The notes: generated by a model not told the origin, from the sequence alone. A stretch of DNA of 6,246 bases from Ignavibacteria bacterium (GCA_029863735.1 JAOTUT010000101.1:1-6246), one strand, 5' to 3'. Positions 1 to 5,837 are shown, counted from the first letter of the stretch. Numbers and translations are program-made.

Positions 1-251
1 AAGGACAGTATGCACCTATACCGATTGAAAGACAGGTTATAAGTATATTTTTGGGAACACGAGGATATATGGAGTCAATTCCAGTTTCGGATGTTAAAAG
101 ATTTGAAAAAGAAGCTCTCGAATTCTTTGAAGTAAAGCATAAAGATATCTTTGATACTCTTAAGAAAGAAAAAGATATTTCTAAAGAGCTTGATGAAAAA
201 ATTAACAATGCAGCGAATGAATTTCTGAAAGTCTTTAAGAAGACTGCATAA
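1..251 (+). CDS. atpA: F1 ATP synthase subunit alpha, C-terminal fragment (5' end outside window)
   Basis: This is the last 82 residues of the alpha subunit of the F1 sector of ATP synthase, part of the alpha3beta3 catalytic head on the cytoplasmic face of the membrane. The first complete codon is at position 3. The visible stretch begins GQYAPIPIERQV and continues through GTRGYMESIPVSDVKRFE, which matches the conserved C-terminal helical domain of alpha subunits (typically QYxPxPVExQV, then GTxGYLDxIPVxxVxxFE). It ends with a charged helical tail and a TAA stop. The nucleotide-binding domain lies upstream of the window. An ATG at 51 is internal and not a start. atpG follows after 11 bp, as in F-type ATPase operons, so the two are surely cotranscribed. 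Family assignment is very secure. Confidence 0.95.
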   Translation, partial: GQYAPIPIERQVISIFLGTRGYMESIPVSDVKRFEKEALEFFEVKHKDIFDTLKKEKDISKELDEKINNAANEFLKVFKKTA

Positions 252-262
252 TTATATTTTAG

Positions 263-1138
263 ATGGCAACATTAAGAGACATAAAGAACAGAATTGTAGG
301 CGTTAAGAGCACGCAAAAAATTACCAAAGCAATGAAAATGATTGCTACTGCTAAGTTGCGTGGTGCTCAGCAGAGAATTGTTGGAGCTCGTCCTTACGCA
401 AATAAAATTGGTGAAATGCTCTCTCGGCTGGCTGCCGATGATACGTTGCAGAGTAATCCTTTCTTTGCTGCAAGACCAACAAAAAAAACATGTGTGGTTG
501 TTGTTACTGCAGACAGAGGACTATGCGGTGCTTTTAACACTAATATCATAAGGGAAGCTACTAACTACATCAACGAAGAACTTAATAATGAGAGTACGGT
601 TTCGGTTTTTACATTAGGAAAAAAAGCCACAGAATACTTCGGTAAAAGAAATTACAATATTGAAGGAAAAATGGTTGGTCTTTTCGGTTCACTGGAATAT
701 CAGTCAACACTTCAATTGTATAATGATTTAGTGCCTAAATATCTGAACGGCGAAATAGATAAAATTATGTTGGTTTATAATGAATTTGTTTCGATGATAC
801 AACAGAAAATTGTCAAAGTGCAATTGCTGCCTATTCCATTTATTGAATCTAGTGAAAAAAAAAATGCGCATTCTTCAAATTATATCTTTGAGCCAGACCA
901 GCTTTCAATTTTTCAATCCCTTATCCCAAAGCATTTAAAAGTTCAGTTATGGCGGGCACTATTGGAATCTAATGCAGCTGAACTCAGTGCAAGAATGACA
1001 GCTATGGATAATGCAACTACTAACGCTCAGGAATTGATAAGATCGTTAAATCTCACTTATAATAAAGAAAGACAAGCGGCAATAACCAAGGAGATTCTGG
1101 AAATTGTTTCCGGTGCAAACGCACTTAAAGCTAGTTAA
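263..1138 (+). CDS. atpG: F1 ATP synthase subunit gamma
   Basis: The 291-residue gamma subunit forms the central rotating shaft of F1 and couples proton flow through Fo to ATP synthesis. The N-terminal helix carries the hallmark RIVGVKSTQKITKAMKMIA (residues 10-28). The central domain has DRGLCGAFN (84-92), and the C-terminal helix has ARMTAMDNATTNA (243-255) and RQAAITKEILEI (270-281), all diagnostic of the family. Length is normal. The ATG at 263 gives the standard MATLRDIKNRI start, but the 11 bp after atpA hold no recognisable Shine-Dalgarno sequence, so initiation may rely on coupling to atpA. The gene contains runs of eight A (481-488) and ten A (855-864). The next gene is ffh rather than atpD; beta and epsilon are not here, as in lineages where atpD-atpC lie elsewhere or upstream. 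Confidence 0.97.
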   Translation: MATLRDIKNRIVGVKSTQKITKAMKMIATAKLRGAQQRIVGARPYANKIGEMLSRLAADDTLQSNPFFAARPTKKTCVVVVTADRGLCGAFNTNIIREATNYINEELNNESTVSVFTLGKKATEYFGKRNYNIEGKMVGLFGSLEYQSTLQLYNDLVPKYLNGEIDKIMLVYNEFVSMIQQKIVKVQLLPIPFIESSEKKNAHSSNYIFEPDQLSIFQSLIPKHLKVQLWRALLESNAAELSARMTAMDNATTNAQELIRSLNLTYNKERQAAITKEILEIVSGANALKAS

Positions 1139-1182
1139 TAATTACTTTCTTTGCCTATCCATGATTATTAGTAAAGATTAAT

Positions 1183-2499
1183 ATGTTTGAAGATTTATCA
1201 TTAAAAATAGAAAACGCTTTAAAGAAAGTCAGAGGACAGGGCCGCTTAAACGAAAAAAATATCTCTGATACTTTAAGAGAAATTCGCCGCATTCTACTTG
1301 ATGCTGACGTAAACTATAAAGTAGCAAAAGAATTTATTGAAAAAATTTCTGAAAAAGCACTAGGCAAAGAAGTTGTTGCTTCGATAACTCCTGGTCAGTT
1401 AATAACAAAAATTATTTTTGATGAACTTGTAAACCTGCTCGGTTCTTCTCAGACGGAAATAAAACTTAATCCTTCTGGCGTTACTGCAATTATGGTTGTT
1501 GGATTGCAGGGATCGGGTAAAACAACTTTTTGTGCTAAGCTTGCAAAAAGGTTAAAGGACCACAAAAGAAAAGTTTTACTTGCAGCTGCAGACGTTTACA
1601 GACCTGCGGCAATTGAACAATTAAAACAACTTGGCGAGAAGATTGAAACCCGGGTCTTTTCTGTAAATGAACCTGATGCCAGAAAAACAGCTACAGAGGC
1701 ATTAAGATTTGCCAAAGAAAATAATTTTGATACTATTATTATAGACACTGCTGGCCGTTTGCATGTTGATGAGCAGATGATGAATGAGATTGCTGATATC
1801 AAGAAACTGGTAAATCCATCAGAAACTCTATTTGTTGTTGATTCGATGACCGGGCAGGACGCTGTGAACTCAGCAAAAGCTTTTAATGAAACTGTAGATT
1901 TTGATGGAATAGTTCTGACAAAACTTGATGGAGATGCTCGCGGCGGTGCAGCATTGTCAATCAGGTCAGTGGTTGGAAAACCGATCAAATTCATCAGTAA
2001 TGGTGAAAAAACAGACTCTTTGGAGGTTTTTTACCCGGACAGACTTGCCTCCAGAATACTTGGAAAAGGTGATGTACTCTCACTAGTTGAGAAGGCTCAG
2101 CAGAGTTTTGATGATAACGAAGCAGAACGTCTGGAAGAAAAGCTGAAAAAAAATCAATTTGATTTTGATGATTTTCTTAAGCAAATTAAAGTCATTAAGA
2201 AAATGGGTTCTTTGTCATCTTTGATCGGAATGATTCCTGGGCTAAATTCACAGATAAAAAATGCTCAGGTTGACGATAAAGCTTTAGTTAAAGTTGAAGC
2301 AATAATCAACTCAATGACTTATCCTGAGAGAGGGAATCCGAAAATTTTAAATGGAAGCAGAAGAAAAAGAATTGCTCGTGGCAGCGGCACATCAATACAG
2401 GATGTAAACAAGTTGCTAAAGCAATTTGATGAAATGAAAAAGATGATGAAGAAATTCTCTGGAAAGTCATCATTTTCAAAACTGTCTATGGGCAGGTAA
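1183..2499 (+). CDS. ffh: Signal recognition particle GTPase Ffh (SRP54)
   Basis: Ffh binds 4.5S/SRP RNA and hydrophobic signal sequences on ribosome-nascent chains, and delivers them to the receptor FtsY at the membrane. The 438 residues show the full N-G-M layout. The helical N domain covers about 1-95. The GTPase G domain has P-loop GLQGSGKT (107-114), DVYRPAA (137-143), DTAGR (188-192) and TKLD (246-249), followed by NGEK and YPDRLASRILG, the usual closing segment. The Met-rich M domain covers about 305-425, with KKMGSLSSLIGMIPG (339-353) and the RNA-binding SRRKRIARGSG (392-402). Length is typical. The ATG at 1183 gives the usual MFEDLSLKIE start, yet the 44 bp after atpG lack a clear ribosome binding site and any obvious terminator. 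Cotranscription with atpG is therefore possible. Downstream genes are the usual rpsP group. Confidence 0.97.
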   Translation: MFEDLSLKIENALKKVRGQGRLNEKNISDTLREIRRILLDADVNYKVAKEFIEKISEKALGKEVVASITPGQLITKIIFDELVNLLGSSQTEIKLNPSGVTAIMVVGLQGSGKTTFCAKLAKRLKDHKRKVLLAAADVYRPAAIEQLKQLGEKIETRVFSVNEPDARKTATEALRFAKENNFDTIIIDTAGRLHVDEQMMNEIADIKKLVNPSETLFVVDSMTGQDAVNSAKAFNETVDFDGIVLTKLDGDARGGAALSIRSVVGKPIKFISNGEKTDSLEVFYPDRLASRILGKGDVLSLVEKAQQSFDDNEAERLEEKLKKNQFDFDDFLKQIKVIKKMGSLSSLIGMIPGLNSQIKNAQVDDKALVKVEAIINSMTYPERGNPKILNGSRRKRIARGSGTSIQDVNKLLKQFDEMKKMMKKFSGKSSFSKLSMGR

Positions 2500-2536
2500 A
2501 TTTTAAATTCACACGATTAAATAACGTATTAAAAGC

Positions 2537-2541
2537 GGAGG
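2537..2541 (+). promoter_or_regulatory. Shine-Dalgarno site selecting the TTG start of rpsP
   Basis: GGAGG, within GCGGAGG, stands 10 nt before TTG at 2552. The TTG codon begins AVKLRLRRMG, the expected S16 N-terminus. The first in-frame ATG (2579) would remove nine conserved residues, so this site decides the non-ATG start. Confidence 0.8.
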
Positions 2542-2551
2542 ATAAAATAAA

Positions 2552-3106
2552 TTGGCTGTTAAGTTAAGATTGAGAAGAATGGGTAAAAAGAAACAACCTA
2601 TTTATAAAATGGTTGCGGCAGATTCAAGATCACCCAGGGATGGCAAATTTCTGGAAGCTGTTGGTTTCTATAATCCTTTAACCACTCCTCATACTCTTGA
2701 TCTAAAAGAGGATAGAATAATGTATTGGTTAAACGTTGGCGCACAACCGACACACACTGTAAAAAGTCTTTTAAGACAAAAAGCTATTACTCTTAAAAAA
2801 GAATTATTATCTAAAGGTCTTGATGAAGAGAAAGTAAAATCTGAACTTGAAAACTGGCAGAAAATGAAAGAAGCCGGTTTAAAGAAAAAGACTGATAGAA
2901 AATTATCCAAGAAGGCGAAAGCCAAACAGGAAGCCCAGGCTTCTGCACCAGCAGAGGAGTCTAAGCCGGAAGAAAAGGTATCTACCGATGCCCCTAAAGA
3001 TCAGGCACCAGCAAAAGAAACTAAGCCGGAAGAAAAGGTATCTGCCGATGCCGCTGAAGATCAGGCACCAGCAGAAGAAACTAAATCGGAAGATAAAACC
3101 GAATAA
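2552..3106 (+). CDS. rpsP: 30S ribosomal protein S16 with long C-terminal extension
   Basis: S16 is a primary assembly protein of the 30S subunit that binds 16S rRNA. Residues 1 to about 80 are the conserved core: AVKLRLRRMGKKKQPIYKMV, DSRSPRDGKFLE and YWLNVGAQPTHTVKSLL match the family closely. Bacterial S16 is often only 80-90 residues, whereas this protein has 184. Residues 85-110 form a charged helix (LDEEKVKSELENWQKMKEAG) and 111-130 are Lys/Ala-rich. From 132 on there are two full 20-residue repeats and one partial repeat, rich in Glu, Lys, Pro and Ala and probably disordered. Long charged S16 tails are known in Bacteroidota-related bacteria, so the extension itself fits the lineage; the clean tandem repeat is more individual. 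Start is TTG with a strong GGAGG. It lies 52 bp after ffh and before khpA-rimM-trmD-rplS, the classic order. Confidence 0.96.
   Translation: MAVKLRLRRMGKKKQPIYKMVAADSRSPRDGKFLEAVGFYNPLTTPHTLDLKEDRIMYWLNVGAQPTHTVKSLLRQKAITLKKELLSKGLDEEKVKSELENWQKMKEAGLKKKTDRKLSKKAKAKQEAQASAPAEESKPEEKVSTDAPKDQAPAKETKPEEKVSADAAEDQAPAEETKSEDKTE
2945..3103 (+). repeat. 60-bp in-frame tandem repeat in the S16 tail (2.6 copies)
   Basis: Copy 1 is 2945-3004, copy 2 is 3005-3064, and a partial third copy runs to the stop codon. Copies 1 and 2 agree at 53 of 60 bases and 15 of 20 residues by direct comparison. Each begins APA, followed by a KPEEKVS core and ending in DQ. The third copy matches for about eleven codons and then diverges into DKTE. 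The 60-bp unit keeps the reading frame, so gain or loss of a unit would only change tail length. It also creates repetitive open frames in other registers, which I regard as shadows. Confidence 0.9.
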
Positions 3107-3125
3107 AGCTAAGCAGAGGTTAAAA

Positions 3126-3204
3126 AGCGCTGCTTCTGCATTCATAATAAATGGATTTAACCCAATTGGCGAATTGGATTAAATACAATTCTGCTTTCAG
3201 CGCT
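3126..3204 (+). repeat. Palindrome with flanking repeats in the rpsP-khpA gap
   Basis: The core palindrome spans 3152-3187. Arm 3155-3160 (ATTTAA) pairs with 3179-3184 (TTAAAT), and 3162-3167 (CCAATT) pairs with 3172-3177 (AATTGG), around a GGCG loop at 3168-3171. One C/A mismatch lies between the two stems. After a further mismatch, 3152-3153 pair with 3186-3187. Outside this, AGCGCTG (3126-3132) is the exact reverse complement of 3198-3204, and TTCTGCATTCA (3134-3144) recurs with one change at 3189-3199. No T-run follows the hairpin, so it is not a standard terminator. As RNA it could be a processing, stability or regulatory structure just upstream of khpA; as DNA it could be an operator or the remnant of a small insertion. 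The structure is seen directly, but its role is unknown. Confidence 0.6.
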
Positions 3205-3211
3205 GGCAGAT

Positions 3212-3216
3212 GGAGG
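3212..3216 (+). promoter_or_regulatory. Shine-Dalgarno site selecting the khpA start
   Basis: GGAGG is followed after 8 nt by ATG at 3225. An upstream in-frame ATG at 3210 overlaps this site and has no binding site of its own, so 3225 is preferred. GCTG at 3216-3219 could pair with CAGC at 3198-3201 and partly mask the site, which would tie khpA initiation to the leader structure. That last point is inference. Confidence 0.75.
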
Positions 3217-3224
3217 CTGTTACT

Positions 3225-3458
3225 ATGAAAGAGTTCATTGAATACATTGCTAAGTATCTTGTGGATGAACCTGAATCTGTAATTGTTGAAGAAACAATTG
3301 ACCAGGAGAATAAAATTAATTTGACATTACGGGTCAAGCAACAAGATGTAGGAAAAGTTATCGGCAAAAAAGGAAAAACTGCCATCGCAATGAGAACTCT
3401 TCTTACTGCAATTGCTGCAAAAGAAGGTAAGCGTGCGATGCTCGAAATTCTTGATTAG
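3225..3458 (+). CDS. khpA: KH-domain RNA-binding protein KhpA
   Basis: This is a 77-residue, single KH-domain cytoplasmic protein. The opening MKEFIEYIAKYLVDEPESV and the GKVIGKKGKTAIAMRTLL segment, with the GxxG RNA-binding loop at residues 47-50 (GKKG), are typical of the YlqC/KhpA family. In other bacteria, family members bind many RNAs, often as a complex with KhpB/Jag, and have been linked to cell division and translation control. No KhpB gene is seen here. Starting at ATG 3225 rather than 3210 gives the usual length and a well-spaced GGAGG; the longer form would add MEAVT. It sits between rpsP and rimM, its usual place, and is separated from rpsP by an unusually long, structured gap. 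A run of eight T follows the stop, but no hairpin precedes it. Confidence 0.92.
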   Translation: MKEFIEYIAKYLVDEPESVIVEETIDQENKINLTLRVKQQDVGKVIGKKGKTAIAMRTLLTAIAAKEGKRAMLEILD

Positions 3459-3475
3459 TTTTTTTTGTTAAGGCT

Positions 3476-3991
3476 TTGGAATACTTTTTAATCGCAAAAG
3501 TAGAGCAGGTTTACGGGAAAGATGGATATGTTAGGTTGCGATCATTTTCAGATTTTCCTGAACGATTTTTAAGCTTAATAAAAGTTTACATAGATTTTTG
3601 GGGAGAAAAGAAAACATTTTACATTGAAGACGTAAAAGATATCAATGGGAAAATTATAATTAAGTTTAAGCGTTTTGATAGTACAAGAGATTCTCAGGTT
3701 TTAATTGACAGAGAAGTTTACGTGGATGAGAAAGATGCAGTAAGTTTACCCAATGATCATTTTTTTGTACACGATTTGATTGGCAGTGAAGTAACCGTTG
3801 AAAAGAAAACTATTGGATTTGTTACCGATGTAATAAAAGGGAAGGCAAATGATGTACTTGTGATTTCAACTAGTGATAATGAAGAGAAATTGATTCCATT
3901 TGTTCTTAATTTTATTGAAAATTTTGATGCTGCAAAAAAGAAATTAATCCTGAATATCTCTAAAGATTTTTTGGAAGACGATGAGGATTGA
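3476..3991 (+). CDS. rimM: Ribosome maturation factor RimM
   Basis: RimM binds S19 and helps fold the 3' domain of 16S rRNA during 30S assembly. The 171-residue protein has an N-terminal beta-barrel with a divergent form of the family signature (IAKVEQVYGKDGYVRLRSF, residues 6-24). Its PRC-barrel domain from about residue 90 is well conserved: LPNDHFFVHDLIGSEV, GFVTDVIKGKANDVLVI and KLIPFVLNFIENFD. Length is normal. The start is TTG at 3476. In-frame codons between it and the upstream stop offer no ATG or GTG, and the only nearby purine tract (AAGG, 3470-3473) is too close to be a good ribosome site, so initiation may be weak or coupled to khpA 17 bp upstream. Its 3' end overlaps trmD by 11 bp, pointing to translational coupling. 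Confidence 0.93.
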   Translation: MEYFLIAKVEQVYGKDGYVRLRSFSDFPERFLSLIKVYIDFWGEKKTFYIEDVKDINGKIIIKFKRFDSTRDSQVLIDREVYVDEKDAVSLPNDHFFVHDLIGSEVTVEKKTIGFVTDVIKGKANDVLVISTSDNEEKLIPFVLNFIENFDAAKKKLILNISKDFLEDDED

Positions 3992-4664
3992 TATTTTAAC
4001 AGCTGTTCCGGATTTGCTAGAAAGTCCTTTAAAGACCAGCATTATCAAGAGAGCCCAGGATAAAGGAAAACTTTATTTGTTCATTCATAATCTTCGTGAT
4101 TATGCTTACAATAAGCACAAACAGATTGACGATAAGCCTTTTGGAGGAGGTCCTGGAATGGTGCTTAAACCCGAACCGTTCTTTGAATGTATTGAGGATT
4201 TGCAGAAAGAACGCAGTTATGATCGGATTATCTTTACTACTCCAAAAGGAAAGATATTAAACCAAAAAATTGCGAATGATCTTTCTCTTGCGGAAAACGT
4301 GATCGTAATTGCAGGACATTACAAAGAAATTGATGATCGTGTAAGACAGAAATTTGCAACAGATGAAATATCAATTGGAAACTTTGTACTTACCGGCGGC
4401 GAACTGCCTGCATTGATTATTATTGATTCGATTGTGAGATTAATTCCGGGAGTTCTTAATGACAGCGAAGCAGCACTTGACGATTCATTTCAGGATGGTG
4501 AAATAGTTGAAGCGCCTTATTTTACCAGACCTGCGGAATATAAAGGGATTAAAGTTCCAGAGGTTCTTCTTTCCGGAAATGAAAAAGAGATTAAAAAGTG
4601 GAAAGAAGACCAGTCAAAAATATTAACAGAAAAATGGCGCGATATTAATTCAGTTGAAGACTAA
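3981..4664 (+). CDS. trmD: tRNA (guanine-37-N1)-methyltransferase TrmD
   Basis: TrmD uses S-adenosylmethionine to methylate G37 next to the anticodon of a subset of tRNAs, preventing +1 frameshifts; it is usually essential. It is a homodimeric SPOUT enzyme with a trefoil knot. Visible signatures are DDKPFGGGPGMVL (50-62), AGHYKEIDDRV (111-121), SIGNFVLTGGELPAL (131-145) and DDSFQDGEIVEAPYFTRP (167-184). R153 and D168 appear to align with the arginine and aspartate used in catalysis by characterised TrmD. Two familiar motifs are altered: PHYTRP reads PYFTRP, and the SGNH near the end reads SGNE (residue 201). The GHYKEID loop (commonly GRYEGxD) resembles Bacteroidota-type enzymes, so these may be lineage variants. 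At 227 residues it is shorter than the 255 of E. coli, mainly at the C-terminus. ATG 3981 lies inside the end of rimM. Confidence 0.96.
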   Translation: MRIDILTAVPDLLESPLKTSIIKRAQDKGKLYLFIHNLRDYAYNKHKQIDDKPFGGGPGMVLKPEPFFECIEDLQKERSYDRIIFTTPKGKILNQKIANDLSLAENVIVIAGHYKEIDDRVRQKFATDEISIGNFVLTGGELPALIIIDSIVRLIPGVLNDSEAALDDSFQDGEIVEAPYFTRPAEYKGIKVPEVLLSGNEKEIKKWKEDQSKILTEKWRDINSVED

Positions 4665-4683
4665 TTTGTCAAAAGTCTAAGAA

Positions 4684-4688
4684 AGGAG
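4684..4688 (+). promoter_or_regulatory. Shine-Dalgarno site of rplS, separating two adjacent ATGs
   Basis: AGGAG, within AAAGGAG, is followed by two consecutive in-frame ATG codons at 4692 and 4695, with spacings of 3 and 6 nt. The second has the more usual spacing and is chosen. The difference is a single N-terminal methionine. Confidence 0.75.
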
Positions 4689-4694
4689 TAAATG

Positions 4695-5039
4695 ATGGAT
4701 AAAATAACAAGCATCTTGAAAGAAAAACCACGTTCTGATCTGCCTGATTTCAGAACAGGTGATCACGTAAAAGTATATGTAAACATTATCGAAGGTGACA
4801 AGGAAAGAATCCAACCTTTTGAAGGTGATGTGATCAGCGTTCGCGGTAACGGACTGAACAAGTCTTTTACAGTTAGAAAAATTTCAAGCGGAGTTGGTGT
4901 TGAAAGAATATTTCGATTCAACTCACCAAAAATTTCTAAAGTTGAAATTTTAAAGAAAGGTGACGTAAGAAGAGCAAAACTTTATTACCTGCGTAACCTT
5001 TCCGGTAAAGCAGCTCGTATTAAAGATAAAAAAAGCTAG
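4695..5039 (+). CDS. rplS: 50S ribosomal protein L19
   Basis: L19 lies at the 30S-50S interface of the ribosome. The 114 residues match the family almost end to end: [73 protein letters not shown] and the closing [12 protein letters not shown]. Length is typical. The start could equally be placed at 4692, adding one methionine, but the AGGAG spacing favours 4695. It follows trmD by 30 bp, as in many bacteria. A strong intrinsic terminator 11 bp after the stop marks the end of this transcription unit. The gap upstream is too short to hold a ribosomal-protein leader RNA of the kind known ahead of some rplS genes. Confidence 0.96.
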   Translation: MDKITSILKEKPRSDLPDFRTGDHVKVYVNIIEGDKERIQPFEGDVISVRGNGLNKSFTVRKISSGVGVERIFRFNSPKISKVEILKKGDVRRAKLYYLRNLSGKAARIKDKKS

Positions 5040-5050
5040 TAATTAAATAT

Positions 5051-5072
5051 GCCGCCTTAAGGCGGCTTTTTT
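5051..5072 (+). terminator. Rho-independent terminator after rplS
   Basis: GCCGCC (5051-5056), a TTAA loop and GGCGGC (5061-5066) form a perfect six-base-pair GC stem, followed directly by six T (5067-5072). The TTAA loop could itself pair, as the whole 16-base element is a perfect palindrome. It closes the ffh-to-rplS unit. The ATG of the next gene begins at the very next base, 5073. Confidence 0.9.
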
Positions 5073-5834
5073 ATGAAAACAAAATTTTATCTCCCGCAGA
5101 ATATATTCTCTCAAATTCTATTAGCTGAGATCGAAGATAAATCTAGTTTTGATTTTGAATTTGTTCCTTCTCCACTTGTTGTGAAGAACATTTTAAATAA
5201 TGAAGATTCTTTAGGTCTTATTCCGACAATGGATCTTATTTCGAATAAGGATTTGTTTGTATCCTCTGAAATAGGAATCTCGTTTGATGCTTTGCTGTCA
5301 AATGCCTACATCCACTTTAATGAAGGGCAGGAAACAATCGAAGAATTATATTTAAAAGGTGATGTAACTTCAAATGAAGTATTACTCAGTAAAATATTAT
5401 TCAAAGAGTTTTACGAAGTTGAAATAAAAACAACTTTGTTGAGCAGGGAAATACCTGATTTAAAGGATAATATTTTAATTATAGGAGATGAAAATTATGA
5501 GAAGGAATTGTTTCTTAATGGATTAAGTTTTTCAGAAGAAGTTATTGAGCTCATAAATGCACCTTACGTAAATTTTGTATTAGCTGGAACTTCTGAAGAA
5601 GTATTGAAAAACTTTGTGCAGAACAATAAGGATAGTTTTAAGAAACCTCATTCAGAAGATTTTAATACTTTGTTTCCAACGTTTCCCCAGTCATCGCTTG
5701 ATTATCTTTCCGTTAATATTCAGCATCTTGTGTTTGATCTTGAAGAGCAGGACAGAGAAGGTATTAATATTTTGCTGCAAATGCATTATTATCACGGGAT
5801 AATTAAAGAAATAATTGATGTGAAGTTTGTGTAG
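5073..5834 (+). CDS. Conserved protein resembling the MqnA/MqnD (menaquinone/futalosine pathway) fold
   Basis: This is a 253-residue cytoplasmic protein with no signal peptide or membrane segment. It has the rhythm of MqnA/MqnD-type proteins, which share a periplasmic-binding-protein-like two-lobed fold and act in futalosine-dependent menaquinone synthesis. SLGLIPTMDLISNKDL (46-61) recalls the family's xxALIPSxEYxxxxDL. GDVTSNEVLLSKILFKEFY (96-114) resembles their Ser/Thr-rich loop plus helix, NILIIGDENYE (133-143) resembles LLIGDEAL, and INAPYVNFVLAG (161-172) resembles the PFVFAxW segment. The similarity is by eye and partial, and catalytic residues cannot be confirmed, so it may be a divergent paralogue rather than a chorismate dehydratase. 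The ATG abuts the rplS terminator and is the first start after an in-frame TAA at 5058; the only upstream purine-rich tract is GGCGG in the terminator stem. No promoter is evident. The next gene converges 3 bp away. Confidence 0.6.
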   Translation: MKTKFYLPQNIFSQILLAEIEDKSSFDFEFVPSPLVVKNILNNEDSLGLIPTMDLISNKDLFVSSEIGISFDALLSNAYIHFNEGQETIEELYLKGDVTSNEVLLSKILFKEFYEVEIKTTLLSREIPDLKDNILIIGDENYEKELFLNGLSFSEEVIELINAPYVNFVLAGTSEEVLKNFVQNNKDSFKKPHSEDFNTLFPTFPQSSLDYLSVNIQHLVFDLEEQDREGINILLQMHYYHGIIKEIIDVKFV

Positions 5835-5837
5835 CTT

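Noticed and set aside
1150..1189. TTTG at 1150-1153 and TATGTTTG at 1182-1189 resemble a Bacteroidota-type promoter.
   Set aside because: The spacing of 28 nt is too long and the -7-like box overlaps the ffh start codon; likely chance in AT-rich DNA.
1596..1994. 132-codon open frame on the minus strand inside ffh.
   Set aside because: It lies wholly within the conserved G domain of Ffh and its translation looks like no known family; a coding shadow.
2903..3182. Open frames on both strands over the end of rpsP, with repeated peptide patterns.
   Set aside because: They are other-frame shadows of the 60-bp repeat in the S16 tail; composition is odd (Phe/Leu/Cys-rich or Lys/Gln-rich) and there is no ribosome binding site.
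3184..3189. TACAAT, a possible -10 box for khpA.
   Set aside because: No acceptable -35 lies 16-18 nt upstream (TTGGCG at 3166-3171 is only 12 nt away), and the box overlaps the palindrome.
3459..3466. Eight-T run after khpA as a terminator.
   Set aside because: No GC-rich hairpin precedes it, and rimM begins 10 bp later.
4665..4694. Possible L19 autoregulatory leader upstream of rplS.
   Set aside because: Only about 30 bp are available between trmD and rplS and no clear structure is present.
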